Shown piece after piece: positions 48,366-56,685 of a stretch of 64,000 bases of DNA. The position numbers and the translations under genes are program-made. The first letter of the stretch is position 1; every line of letters starts with the position of its first letter. Source of the stretch: Sphingomonadales bacterium. GTDB taxonomy: Bacteria > Bacteroidota > Bacteroidia > UBA7662. The notes beneath the pieces are model-generated. The model was given only the letters and a program-made list of their open reading frames with translations, was not told where the DNA came from and did not search any database. The DNA is taken from assembly GCA_016872215.1 (NCBI GenBank), contig VHAX01000002.1, positions 1-64,000 on the forward strand. Reading direction: 5' to 3'.

Positions 48366-48893
48366 ATGTCAGATCCCGTCCGCTCCCGATTAAAAAATAT
48401 TCGTGTCGCAGTTTTCGACCTCGACGGGGTTTTGACCGATGGCCAAGTTTATGTAATGGGTGACGGACAAGAACTACGCAGTATGCACGTGCGCGACGGA
48501 TATGCACTGGCAAGGGCATCGGAAGCTGGATTGCCGATTTGGGTAATCAGCGGGGCCCATCCACCTGGGGTTCGCCAAAGGCTGAATCAGTTGGGTGTAC
48601 AGGAAATTTCTTTGGGCATTCGCGACAAGGCAGCAGAATGGAATCGACTGCAGAAAAAATATGCCATAGACCCCACCCATATCCTGTTTATGGGTGATGA
48701 TCTTCCCGATCTACCCCTTATGCGCTTGGCGGGACTCGCCACGTGTCCCAAAGATGCTGCACCCGAAATCCTGGCGGCTGCCCAATACATCATTCCTCTT
48801 GCGGGTGGAGAGGGATGCGTGCGCTACATTTTGGAAGAATGGCTCCGTTTGCTCGGTTTATGGGATGTTCCCTCCCTGCAACCCGGTAATTAA
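48366..48893 (+). CDS. KdsC-family HAD phosphatase
   Basis: VAVFDLDGVLTDGQVYVMGDGQELRSMHVRDGYAL...FMGDDLPDLPLMRLAGL. Confidence 0.92.
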   Translation: MSDPVRSRLKNIRVAVFDLDGVLTDGQVYVMGDGQELRSMHVRDGYALARASEAGLPIWVISGAHPPGVRQRLNQLGVQEISLGIRDKAAEWNRLQKKYAIDPTHILFMGDDLPDLPLMRLAGLATCPKDAAPEILAAAQYIIPLAGGEGCVRYILEEWLRLLGLWDVPSLQPGN

Positions 48894-49131
48894 ACCTTTA
48901 TTCTGAGGGTGTTATAAGACAGATTCTGGCAATTTACCCCCACCAGTCTGCACTCTATGTTTTTCAGTGAACTTATTCCACAAAACAGCCTAGCACTGAA
49001 CTTTCAAATCAGGAGAAAATGTTATTCGAAGTCATACTGGTTAAACTCCGTTTCCATCCACCCTTGCTAAATATAGAATCTATCCCCCAATCCGAATCGC
49101 CCATAAAATCCAACAATCCCGCAAACTAAGC

Positions 49132-49722
49132 ATGAACGAGTCGTTTCCCTATGAGCTGATCCTCGCATCGGCGTCGCCACGACGAAAAGAGCTACTTGAG
49201 CGCATGGGCTTTGATTTTAGGATTGAAGCGGTGGACGCCGATGAAACACCCGATACCAATCTGCCGGTAGAACGAATGCCCGTCTGGCTAGCCAAAAAAA
49301 AAGCCGGTTTGGTGTGCAACATTAACCGGAAAACACTGGTCATAGCTGCAGATACGATGGTTCTGCTGGGCAACCAAATCCTAAGCAAGCCTGAAAACGT
49401 TCTGGAAGCCTCTGAAATGCTCAAGTCACTCTCCGGAAAAACCCACCGCGTCATTACCGGGGTATGTCTAAAAGGTCTAAGACGCCAGACTACATTTTCC
49501 GTTACGACACGGGTGCGCTTTGGCCTCATCACAGATGATGAAATCGAATATTACATACACTGCTTTGAGCCATTCGACAAAGCCGGAGCCTATGGCGTAC
49601 AAGAATGGATCGGGCTCTCATTCGTGACCCATATTTCCGGCTCATACACCAACGTGGTGGGATTACCCACAGAACGTTTGTACCGCGAACTGAAAAAAGC
49701 AGCGCAGTCACGGCGCTATTAA
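49132..49722 (+). CDS. maf: Maf-like nucleotide pyrophosphatase
   Basis: LILASASPRRKELLERMGFDF...VIAADTMVLLGNQILSKPENVLEASEML. Confidence 0.95.
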   Translation: MNESFPYELILASASPRRKELLERMGFDFRIEAVDADETPDTNLPVERMPVWLAKKKAGLVCNINRKTLVIAADTMVLLGNQILSKPENVLEASEMLKSLSGKTHRVITGVCLKGLRRQTTFSVTTRVRFGLITDDEIEYYIHCFEPFDKAGAYGVQEWIGLSFVTHISGSYTNVVGLPTERLYRELKKAAQSRRY

Positions 49723-49740
49723 AAACCTACCTGTCCTTCA

Positions 49741-50250
49741 TTACGGTTCCGTAATAAAAGAAGAATCAAATCCGAAAGGCAGAAAAACCGATACCCCGTC
49801 TGCCTCATACACCTGTTGACCGGTTCCCTTCAGGTAAACCCTGACCGGTGATTTTTGCCTACGCTCCACCTCCAATAGAACCTGGAGACAAGAGCCGCAC
49901 GGAAAGGCGGGTGAAAGCTCGGTGCCATCGGACCGCGCCACTACAATGGCCATGGCCATCACCGGCACACCCGGCTCCTGAACACCCGCTGCAAAAAGTG
50001 CAGTTCGTTCGGCACACAAGCCGCTGGGATATGCAGCATTCTCCTGGTTACTGCCAGGAATCACCTTTCCATTCTCCAACAACAAGGCGACTCCCACAAA
50101 AAATCTGGAATAGGGCGCGTAGGCGGTCGATAAAGCCTGTTCGGCCTCATGGATGAGTTCTTGAATGTATCGATCGAGGGTTTCCAAATGAAACCCCCGA
50201 ACAACGCAGTTTCTTTGGATATTTACCGAAAAATCCGATTGCCCGTCCAT
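49741..50250 (-). CDS. cdd: cytidine deaminase
   Basis: AYAPYSRFFVGVALLLENGKVIPGSNQENAAYPSGLCAERTAL...FPCGSCLQVL. Confidence 0.95.
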   Translation of the reverse strand: MDGQSDFSVNIQRNCVVRGFHLETLDRYIQELIHEAEQALSTAYAPYSRFFVGVALLLENGKVIPGSNQENAAYPSGLCAERTALFAAGVQEPGVPVMAMAIVVARSDGTELSPAFPCGSCLQVLLEVERRQKSPVRVYLKGTGQQVYEADGVSVFLPFGFDSSFITEP

Positions 50251-50301
50251 TCGTCGCTATAATTCGTCAAAATAAACAAAATCAAGCAAACCACCAAATC
50301 C

Positions 50302-51681
50302 ATGGGACAATCCTCCATACTCATTCTCGGCGCCGGCCGATCGGCCACTAACCTGATCGACTATCTGCTCGGGCATGCAGCGGAAAACCAATGGATGGTC
50401 ACGATTGCTGATTTGTGGCCCGATGCCGCTGAAAGAGCCTCCAAGGGACACCCCAACGCAAGGGCTGTTGCCGCTGATTTGTCGGACAAGAACATACTGC
50501 AAGGACTTCTGAAGGATCAAAAAGTCGTGATTTCTCTTTTACCAGCCGAAAAACACCCCATGGTGGCCCGAATGGCCCTTCAGCAGAACGTCTCCTTATT
50601 CACTGCCTCTTATGTTTCGCCCGGGATACAACAACTCGATGAGCAGGTGAAGAAGGCGGGATTGCTCTTTCTCAATGAGCTGGGGTGCGACCCGGGCATC
50701 GACCACATGAGCACTATGGAGCTCATGGGTCAGTTGAAATCAGAGGGGGCCATTATCACAGGGTTCTATTCCTATACGGGTGGACTCGTCGCGCCGGAAT
50801 GCGACGATCACCCGTGGCATTATAAATTCTCATGGAACCCCAGAAACGTCGTGCTCGCAGGGGCCCCCGGACCAGCCCAGTACCGCTACCAGCATTCCAC
50901 CCGTCATTTGCCCTACCCCCGTTTGTTTCGTGAACCCCTACGAGTTGATGTTCCGGGTGTGGGGATGCTCGACGCCTATCCCAACCGCGACTCTCTCCCC
51001 TACACCTCACTCTACGGCCTTGAAGATATTCCCACCTTGTTGCGGGCCACTTTCCGCTATCCGGGATTCATGCAGGGTTGGTCGGTGCTGGTTCACCTCG
51101 GATTGACCCTAAACCACTACAGACTTGAGGCCAAAACCCGTACCCGACGCGATTTGTTGATGGAATTTCTTCCTCCCCACTACGGTAGCCATCCCGAGCA
51201 GGCACTCGAACGGGTTTTAAGTATCGATATGGGCCTTCATGGAGATCAGATCACTATGATCCTTGATCAATTCCGCTCGATCGGCTTTTTTGAGTCCATT
51301 CCCCTGCCCGACTCCCCGACCACTCCGGCCGAAATGTTGGAGCATATTTTACTGGCACACTGGTCGCTACTCCCATCCGACCGCGACCGTGTAGTTATGC
51401 ACCACCGAGCCGATTATGAACGAAATGGTGAGCTCAGAACACGAACAGCTACCCTTGACCTCATTGGCAAGGACGCCACCCATACCGCGATGGCTCAAAC
51501 GGTTGGCCTGCCCCTTGCCATCGCAGTTCGTCTATTTATGCAGGGAACTCTAATGGTTCGTGGTGTTCACATTCCAACCCGCGAAGAAATTTACCGGCCA
51601 ATCCTTCGGGAATTGTCGGGCTACGGCATTCATTTCAAGGAAACCGATACGGAGCAATTGCAAGACCCTTTCATATGCTGA
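50302..51681 (+). CDS. saccharopine dehydrogenase family protein
   Basis: SILILGAGRSATNLIDYLLGHA...VVISLLPAEKHPMVARMAL...NELGCDPGIDHMSTMELM. Confidence 0.88.
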   Translation: MGQSSILILGAGRSATNLIDYLLGHAAENQWMVTIADLWPDAAERASKGHPNARAVAADLSDKNILQGLLKDQKVVISLLPAEKHPMVARMALQQNVSLFTASYVSPGIQQLDEQVKKAGLLFLNELGCDPGIDHMSTMELMGQLKSEGAIITGFYSYTGGLVAPECDDHPWHYKFSWNPRNVVLAGAPGPAQYRYQHSTRHLPYPRLFREPLRVDVPGVGMLDAYPNRDSLPYTSLYGLEDIPTLLRATFRYPGFMQGWSVLVHLGLTLNHYRLEAKTRTRRDLLMEFLPPHYGSHPEQALERVLSIDMGLHGDQITMILDQFRSIGFFESIPLPDSPTTPAEMLEHILLAHWSLLPSDRDRVVMHHRADYERNGELRTRTATLDLIGKDATHTAMAQTVGLPLAIAVRLFMQGTLMVRGVHIPTREEIYRPILRELSGYGIHFKETDTEQLQDPFIC

Positions 51682-52703
51682 TCAGGTTAAAAACACCCGT
51701 CCCCACCCCGCCCAGTCACCTGTTGGGTTGGATGATTTTATTCGGCATCGCAGCAGGTGCCCTGCTGATTGAACCCTATTTGAAGCCATTCGACAGTATA
51801 ACAGTCGCCCTACTGATCTCTATACTTGTCGGGAACCTGATCTCCTCGAAATATACTGGTCGATCTGCCTGGTATTATTCCGAAAAGCATCTATTGGCCA
51901 TTGCCACAATGCTACTGGGCTTCGGAATGGATCTCAGTAAGGCCCTCAACTTGCCCCCACAATACTGGGTCTACATTATATTGTCGGTGGCATTCGCATT
52001 AGGTTCGGCCCATCTGATCATGAGGGCATCGACCATGAGTTTGCGGTGGACCATGGGCGCTGGTCAGGCCATCTGTGGTAATAGCGCGATCGCCGCTGCA
52101 GCGCCTGTGGTGGGTGCCACATCCACCGAAATCGGGGTGTCGGTAGCCACTGTTAACCTGCTGGGAACTCTCGGCATCATCATTTTCCCCATACTCGCCA
52201 CCCACTTCGGGTTGTCGGAAGAAGCATCGGCCCTGCTGTTTGGTTCCGTTCTACAATCGGTCGGACACGTGGCAGGGGCGGGACAAGCACTCGGCTCGGA
52301 TGTGTTGTCGGTGGCATTGCTCGTGAAAATGGTGCGCATCCTATGGTTGGGTCCGACCGTTCTGTTTATGGGGTGGGTGATCGCACATATGAATGCCCAA
52401 ACTCCATCCCGGAATCAGGTAAGCAAAGGGCGCGCCTCCCGAATTCTATCGGTCATCCCCTGGTATGTATGGGGATTTTTGATAAGTAGCCTGCTCGTTT
52501 CTACAGGATTCATCCCCCCAATCCTTATTGGATTTATGAAATATGCAGGTAAATATCTGCTTCTGCTTGCTATGACGGGCATCGGACTAGGCATCAACAT
52601 CCGTCAATTGCTCTCGGCCGGACCAGCAGCGGGAATGGGAGGCACCCTGATCTTTATGCTGCAAACGCTGTTGATTATCCTCTTGCTCACCCAATGGGCC
52701 TAA
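51675..52703 (+). CDS. YeiH-family putative sulfate exporter
   Basis: Multi-TM; LSKALNLPPQYWVYII...MGAGQAICGNSAIAAAAPVVGATSTEIGVSVATVNLLGT; overlaps upstream CDS by 7 bp. Confidence 0.88.
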   Translation: MLIRLKTPVPTPPSHLLGWMILFGIAAGALLIEPYLKPFDSITVALLISILVGNLISSKYTGRSAWYYSEKHLLAIATMLLGFGMDLSKALNLPPQYWVYIILSVAFALGSAHLIMRASTMSLRWTMGAGQAICGNSAIAAAAPVVGATSTEIGVSVATVNLLGTLGIIIFPILATHFGLSEEASALLFGSVLQSVGHVAGAGQALGSDVLSVALLVKMVRILWLGPTVLFMGWVIAHMNAQTPSRNQVSKGRASRILSVIPWYVWGFLISSLLVSTGFIPPILIGFMKYAGKYLLLLAMTGIGLGINIRQLLSAGPAAGMGGTLIFMLQTLLIILLLTQWA

Positions 52704-52814
52704 AACTCACGGCAACGAGACTTCGGAAGCAACACTGATTTGATTTCGTTTGATTTGGACGATAATCTTTTATTTCCGATTTCCGCTCAAGCACTTTTCC
52801 GAATAGCCCCTATC

Positions 52815-54713
52815 TCAGATTCGACCCCGGATGAGCTGATCCACCACCGACGGATCCAGTAAGGTTGAGGTGTCTCCCAATTGGGAAACATCACCTTCCG
52901 CAATCTTACGGAGAATTCGACGCATTATTTTACCCGAACGCGTCTTTGGCAATCCGGGCACCAATTGGATCTTATCGGGTCGCGCAATTTTGCCGATAAA
53001 TTCGGTCACAGTTGCCGTAATCTCCGCCCGGATGTTGTCGGGATTTTGCGGATCCCCCTTGCAGATTACAAAGGCATAAATGGCTTGCCCCTTCAACTCA
53101 TCCGGAACCCCCACCACGGCCGACTCGGCCACTAATGGATGCATGTTGATGGCATTTTCGACTTCAGCAGTTCCAATGCGGTGTCCTGAAACATTAAGCA
53201 CATCATCAACCCGGCCAATGATTCTGTAGTAGCCGTCGGCATCGCGGCGGGCCCCATCTCCCGTAAAATAATAGCCCGGATAGGCGCCGAAATAGGTTTG
53301 CCGGCAGCGTTCATGATCGCCCCAGGTGGTCCGAATCATCGAAGGCCAGGGAAAGCGGACGGCCAGGTAGCCTTCGCGTTCATTTTCTTCTATGATTTCC
53401 CCTTGTGCATCGAGCAATACCGGTTGAATGCCAGGTAGCGGCAGGCCAGCATAGGTGGGTTTCAGGGGCGACAATCCGGCGAGCGCGGCAATCAGGATAC
53501 CCCCAGTCTCGGTCTGCCACCAGGTGTCGGTGACCGGACACCTTCTCTTGCCCACTTCGCGGTGATACCACTGCCAGGCCTCTGCATTGATGGGCTCACC
53601 TACGCTTCCCAGTACCCTCAGGCTGTTAAGCGAGTAGGGTTTCACCCAAGCATCACCAGCAGCCATAAGCGAACGGATTGCAGTTGGGGCAGTATACAGC
53701 AGGTTCACACTGTGCCGCTCGCACACTTTCCAAAATCGATCAGGATTGGGCCAAATAGGGATGCCCTCGAACATCAGGGTGGTTGAGCCTTGAAGCAAGG
53801 GGCCATAGAGCAAATAGGTGTGTCCTGTAATCCAGCCTATGTCGGCCGTGCACCAGAATACCTCGCCCGGTTGAGCCCGAAAAACATGGGTAAAACTGTA
53901 ACCGGCATACACCATGTATCCGCCGCAGGTGTGCACCACACCCTTGGGCTTACCCGTTGAACCGGAGGTATACAAAATAAACAGTGGGTCCTCGGCTTGC
54001 ATAACTTCCGCCTCACCGCCTGTACCCGAGTAGCGACTAATCTCCTCATGTGCATCTACATCACGACCGTATATCATATCCACATCGGAACCGCTTACCC
54101 GAAAAACCCATACCCGTTCAACGCCATTGCAATTGGTCAACGCCTCGTCAACTACTTCCTTACAGGGGAGAATTTTGCCGCCGCGCACAATGGCATCGGC
54201 TGTGATTACCATTCTGCAACCCGCATCTGCAATCCGATCGGCAAGGCTGTGGGCTGAAAAACCCCCAAAAACCACCGAATGTATGGCCCCTATTCGGGCA
54301 ATGGCCAACACAACCACGGCGAGTTCTGGTACCATCGGCATATACACACAGATTCTGTCGCCCTTCCCCATACCTTGTCGCCTCAAAGCAGCCGCAGTCC
54401 GCTCAACTTCACTATGAAGCTCCTGATATGTGAATGAGCGTGACGCTCCTTCCGGGTCGCTGGGCTCCCAGATAAGGGCAGTCTTCTCACCACGATCCGA
54501 CAAATGACGGTCCAGGCAATTCAGGGTTATATTCAGCGTACCCCCTTCAAACCAACGCACATCATAGCAACGGAAGTCCCAATTCAGAACCTGCGACCAG
54601 GGTTGAATCCACGAATATTGAGATGCGACGTGCGACCAGAATGCCTCCGGGTCATCCACACTGAGTTGCATCGCCCGCTCATAGGCATCTAGGCTATCAA
54701 AGGGTTGAATCAC
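52815..54713 (-). CDS. acs: acetyl-CoA synthetase
   Basis: LFILYTSGSTGKPKGVVHTCGGYMVYAGYSFTHVF...TDTWWQTETGGILIAAL...PKTRSGKIMRRILRKIAEGD; GTG start. Confidence 0.96.
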   Translation of the reverse strand: MIQPFDSLDAYERAMQLSVDDPEAFWSHVASQYSWIQPWSQVLNWDFRCYDVRWFEGGTLNITLNCLDRHLSDRGEKTALIWEPSDPEGASRSFTYQELHSEVERTAAALRRQGMGKGDRICVYMPMVPELAVVVLAIARIGAIHSVVFGGFSAHSLADRIADAGCRMVITADAIVRGGKILPCKEVVDEALTNCNGVERVWVFRVSGSDVDMIYGRDVDAHEEISRYSGTGGEAEVMQAEDPLFILYTSGSTGKPKGVVHTCGGYMVYAGYSFTHVFRAQPGEVFWCTADIGWITGHTYLLYGPLLQGSTTLMFEGIPIWPNPDRFWKVCERHSVNLLYTAPTAIRSLMAAGDAWVKPYSLNSLRVLGSVGEPINAEAWQWYHREVGKRRCPVTDTWWQTETGGILIAALAGLSPLKPTYAGLPLPGIQPVLLDAQGEIIEENEREGYLAVRFPWPSMIRTTWGDHERCRQTYFGAYPGYYFTGDGARRDADGYYRIIGRVDDVLNVSGHRIGTAEVENAINMHPLVAESAVVGVPDELKGQAIYAFVICKGDPQNPDNIRAEITATVTEFIGKIARPDKIQLVPGLPKTRSGKIMRRILRKIAEGDVSQLGDTSTLLDPSVVDQLIRGRI

Positions 54714-54767
54714 AGCCCCAAAATAACAAAGAAATGTTTACACGATTCCGCAGCGCAATAAGCTAGA

Positions 54768-56006
54768 CTATATCCTACGCCCCGGATATTGAAATAGGCC
54801 TTCACTCAGGGCATCCATCGCCTCACTCAGGCGGTCCGTTTCCAGCACATAGGCAATCCGAGCCTGATGCCGCCCACTTTCGGGTCGGGCATAAAATCCG
54901 CTTCCTGGTGCCAGCATAACGGTGCAGCCCTTATAAGAAAATGACTCAAGCATCCAGCGACAAAAATCATCTGCATCATCGACTGGTAAGGACACCATAC
55001 AATAAAAAGCGCCACCGGGGTGTGGACAAACCACGCCAGGCATTGATTGAAGGGCGGAAACCACCAAATTGCGCCTCTGTTCGTAGTGAAGGGCGGAAAC
55101 CACCAAATTGCGCCTCTGTTCGTAGGCCGAGCGCACCTCTTCAAAATAAGAGGGCGGTGCCGCAAGCGCAGCTTCCGCGCCCAATTGCTCTAATGTAGGC
55201 GGGCTCAATCGCGCCTGTCCGTATTTCAACGCTACGGCCATCAGATCCGCATTCCTGCTCATCAGGGCACCGATTCGGGCGCCACATGCGCTGTATACCT
55301 TAGACACACTTTCCACCACCACCGCGTGACCAGCCAATTCAGGCAATTCCAAAACGGAATGGTGAATCGCCCCATCATAGGCAAACATGCGGTAGACCTC
55401 ATCCGAAAACAAAAACAAATTGTGGCGTCTGACCAGTTCACTCAACTGCCGTAATTCGGTCAAAGAATACATGACACCTGTGGGGTTGCTGGGATGACAA
55501 ATCAAAACAGCCTTTGTGCGGGCGCTGATGAGTGACTCCCATTCAGCCAGAGGGGGAAGCGCAAAACCGTCCTCAATTCGGGTGGGCACGGGCACGACCT
55601 GAACACCCGCTATCAGAGCAAATCCATTGTAATTCGCATAAAATGGTTCGGGAATGAGGACCTCATCACCTCTATCCAGGCAGCTCAACATGGCAAACAA
55701 CAAGGCCTCCGACCCACCCGTGGTAATCATAATCTGGTGAAAATCGATGTCAATCCCTCTGCCCTGCATCGATGCAGCGTAGGACCTTCGATACGATTCC
55801 ATGCCCGCAGAATGCGAATATTCAAGAACCGGTGCATTAAATGCACGGATACGCTCCATAAAACCGGGAACCGTTCCGATATCGGGTTGACCGATGTTCA
55901 AGTGGTGAATGCGTATTCCCTTTGCAGAAGCGGCCTCCGCATAAGGAACAAGCTTGCGGATCGGAGATGGAGGCATTTGAAGACCTCTGTTCGATAGATT
56001 TGGCAT
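54768..56006 (-). CDS. class I/II PLP-dependent aminotransferase, with internal 39-bp tandem duplication
   Basis: HHLNIGQPDIGTVPGFMERI...ITTGGSEALLFAML...ICHPSNPTGVMYS...LFSDEVYRMFAYDG...SVSKVYSACGARIGALM. Confidence 0.9.
   Translation of the reverse strand: MPNLSNRGLQMPPSPIRKLVPYAEAASAKGIRIHHLNIGQPDIGTVPGFMERIRAFNAPVLEYSHSAGMESYRRSYAASMQGRGIDIDFHQIMITTGGSEALLFAMLSCLDRGDEVLIPEPFYANYNGFALIAGVQVVPVPTRIEDGFALPPLAEWESLISARTKAVLICHPSNPTGVMYSLTELRQLSELVRRHNLFLFSDEVYRMFAYDGAIHHSVLELPELAGHAVVVESVSKVYSACGARIGALMSRNADLMAVALKYGQARLSPPTLEQLGAEAALAAPPSYFEEVRSAYEQRRNLVVSALHYEQRRNLVVSALQSMPGVVCPHPGGAFYCMVSLPVDDADDFCRWMLESFSYKGCTVMLAPGSGFYARPESGRHQARIAYVLETDRLSEAMDALSEGLFQYPGRRI
55048..55125. repeat. exact 39-bp tandem direct duplication (2 copies)
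   Basis: TGAAGGGCGGAAACCACCAAATTGCGCCTCTGTTCGTAG at 55048-55086 and 55087-55125; encodes YEQRRNLVVSALH/YEQRRNLVVSALQ. Confidence 0.97.
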
Positions 56007-56015
56007 AACATAAAA

Positions 56016-56048
56016 AAACCCGTGCCCCGCGCAAAGATACGCGGGTTT
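56016..56048 (-). terminator. probable intrinsic terminator after the DUF1573 gene, overlapping the aminotransferase promoter
   Basis: Minus strand AAACCCG ... CGGGTTT stem followed by TTTT (CGGGTTTTTTT). Confidence 0.6.
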
Positions 56049-56120
56049 AAAAGCAAAAACGAGTCAGGATTTAATTCAAGGGCACAGAATCGAAGCGCCT
56101 TGAATGAATCGACTATTTAA

Positions 56121-56579
56121 TTAATTGGGTTTGGTAACAGGGCTGGCAGCACCTTTATTCTCCGGAACATTTTCGTCGGCCTTCACCACATTTCCTTTAA
56201 TGGTGAGAACTTGTGTTCCTGTTCCGGCGTTGCTGGTGACCGTTACTTGTTTGGTGAACATGCCCGGGCGACCAGCAGAGTTGTAAACCGCCTTGATCGT
56301 ACCCTTTTCACCCGGTTTTACGGGTTCACGGGTCCACTCAGGCGTTGTGCAACCACAAGAGGCCGATACATTGCTGATGATCAAAGTCTCGGAACCTGTA
56401 TTGATGAACTCAAATGCGTGCGTAGCCTTGTCACCCTCTGTAATGGTGCCAAAATCATGTGCTTCCGATTTGAATTTCATGACCGCTGAACTCTTCGGCT
56501 GAGCGGGAGGCGTGGCATTCTGAGCAAATGCACCTAAAACGAGGGAGGAAAAGAAGAAAAGAAAAGCAAGTTTTTTCAT
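56121..56579 (-). CDS. DUF1573-family exported protein
   Basis: MKKLAFLFFFSSLVLGAFAQ signal; FKSEAHDFGTITEGDKATHAFEFINTGSETLIISNVSASCGCTTPEW. Confidence 0.93.
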   Translation of the reverse strand: MKKLAFLFFFSSLVLGAFAQNATPPAQPKSSAVMKFKSEAHDFGTITEGDKATHAFEFINTGSETLIISNVSASCGCTTPEWTREPVKPGEKGTIKAVYNSAGRPGMFTKQVTVTSNAGTGTQVLTIKGNVVKADENVPENKGAASPVTKPN

Positions 56580-56685
56580 TGAGTTGAAATTGATTTTAAG
56601 TGGAACAAAAATAAAAAAAAAATGAATGCCAGTGGTTGAAGTTCAGTCATTTATAAAAAAGAAATCTATGGCTATCTTTGCAAAC

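Noticed and set aside
48894-49131. 238-bp gap between the KdsC-like gene and maf inspected for tRNA, ncRNA or decayed gene
   Set aside because: No cloverleaf, no convincing hairpin and no recognisable peptide in six frames.
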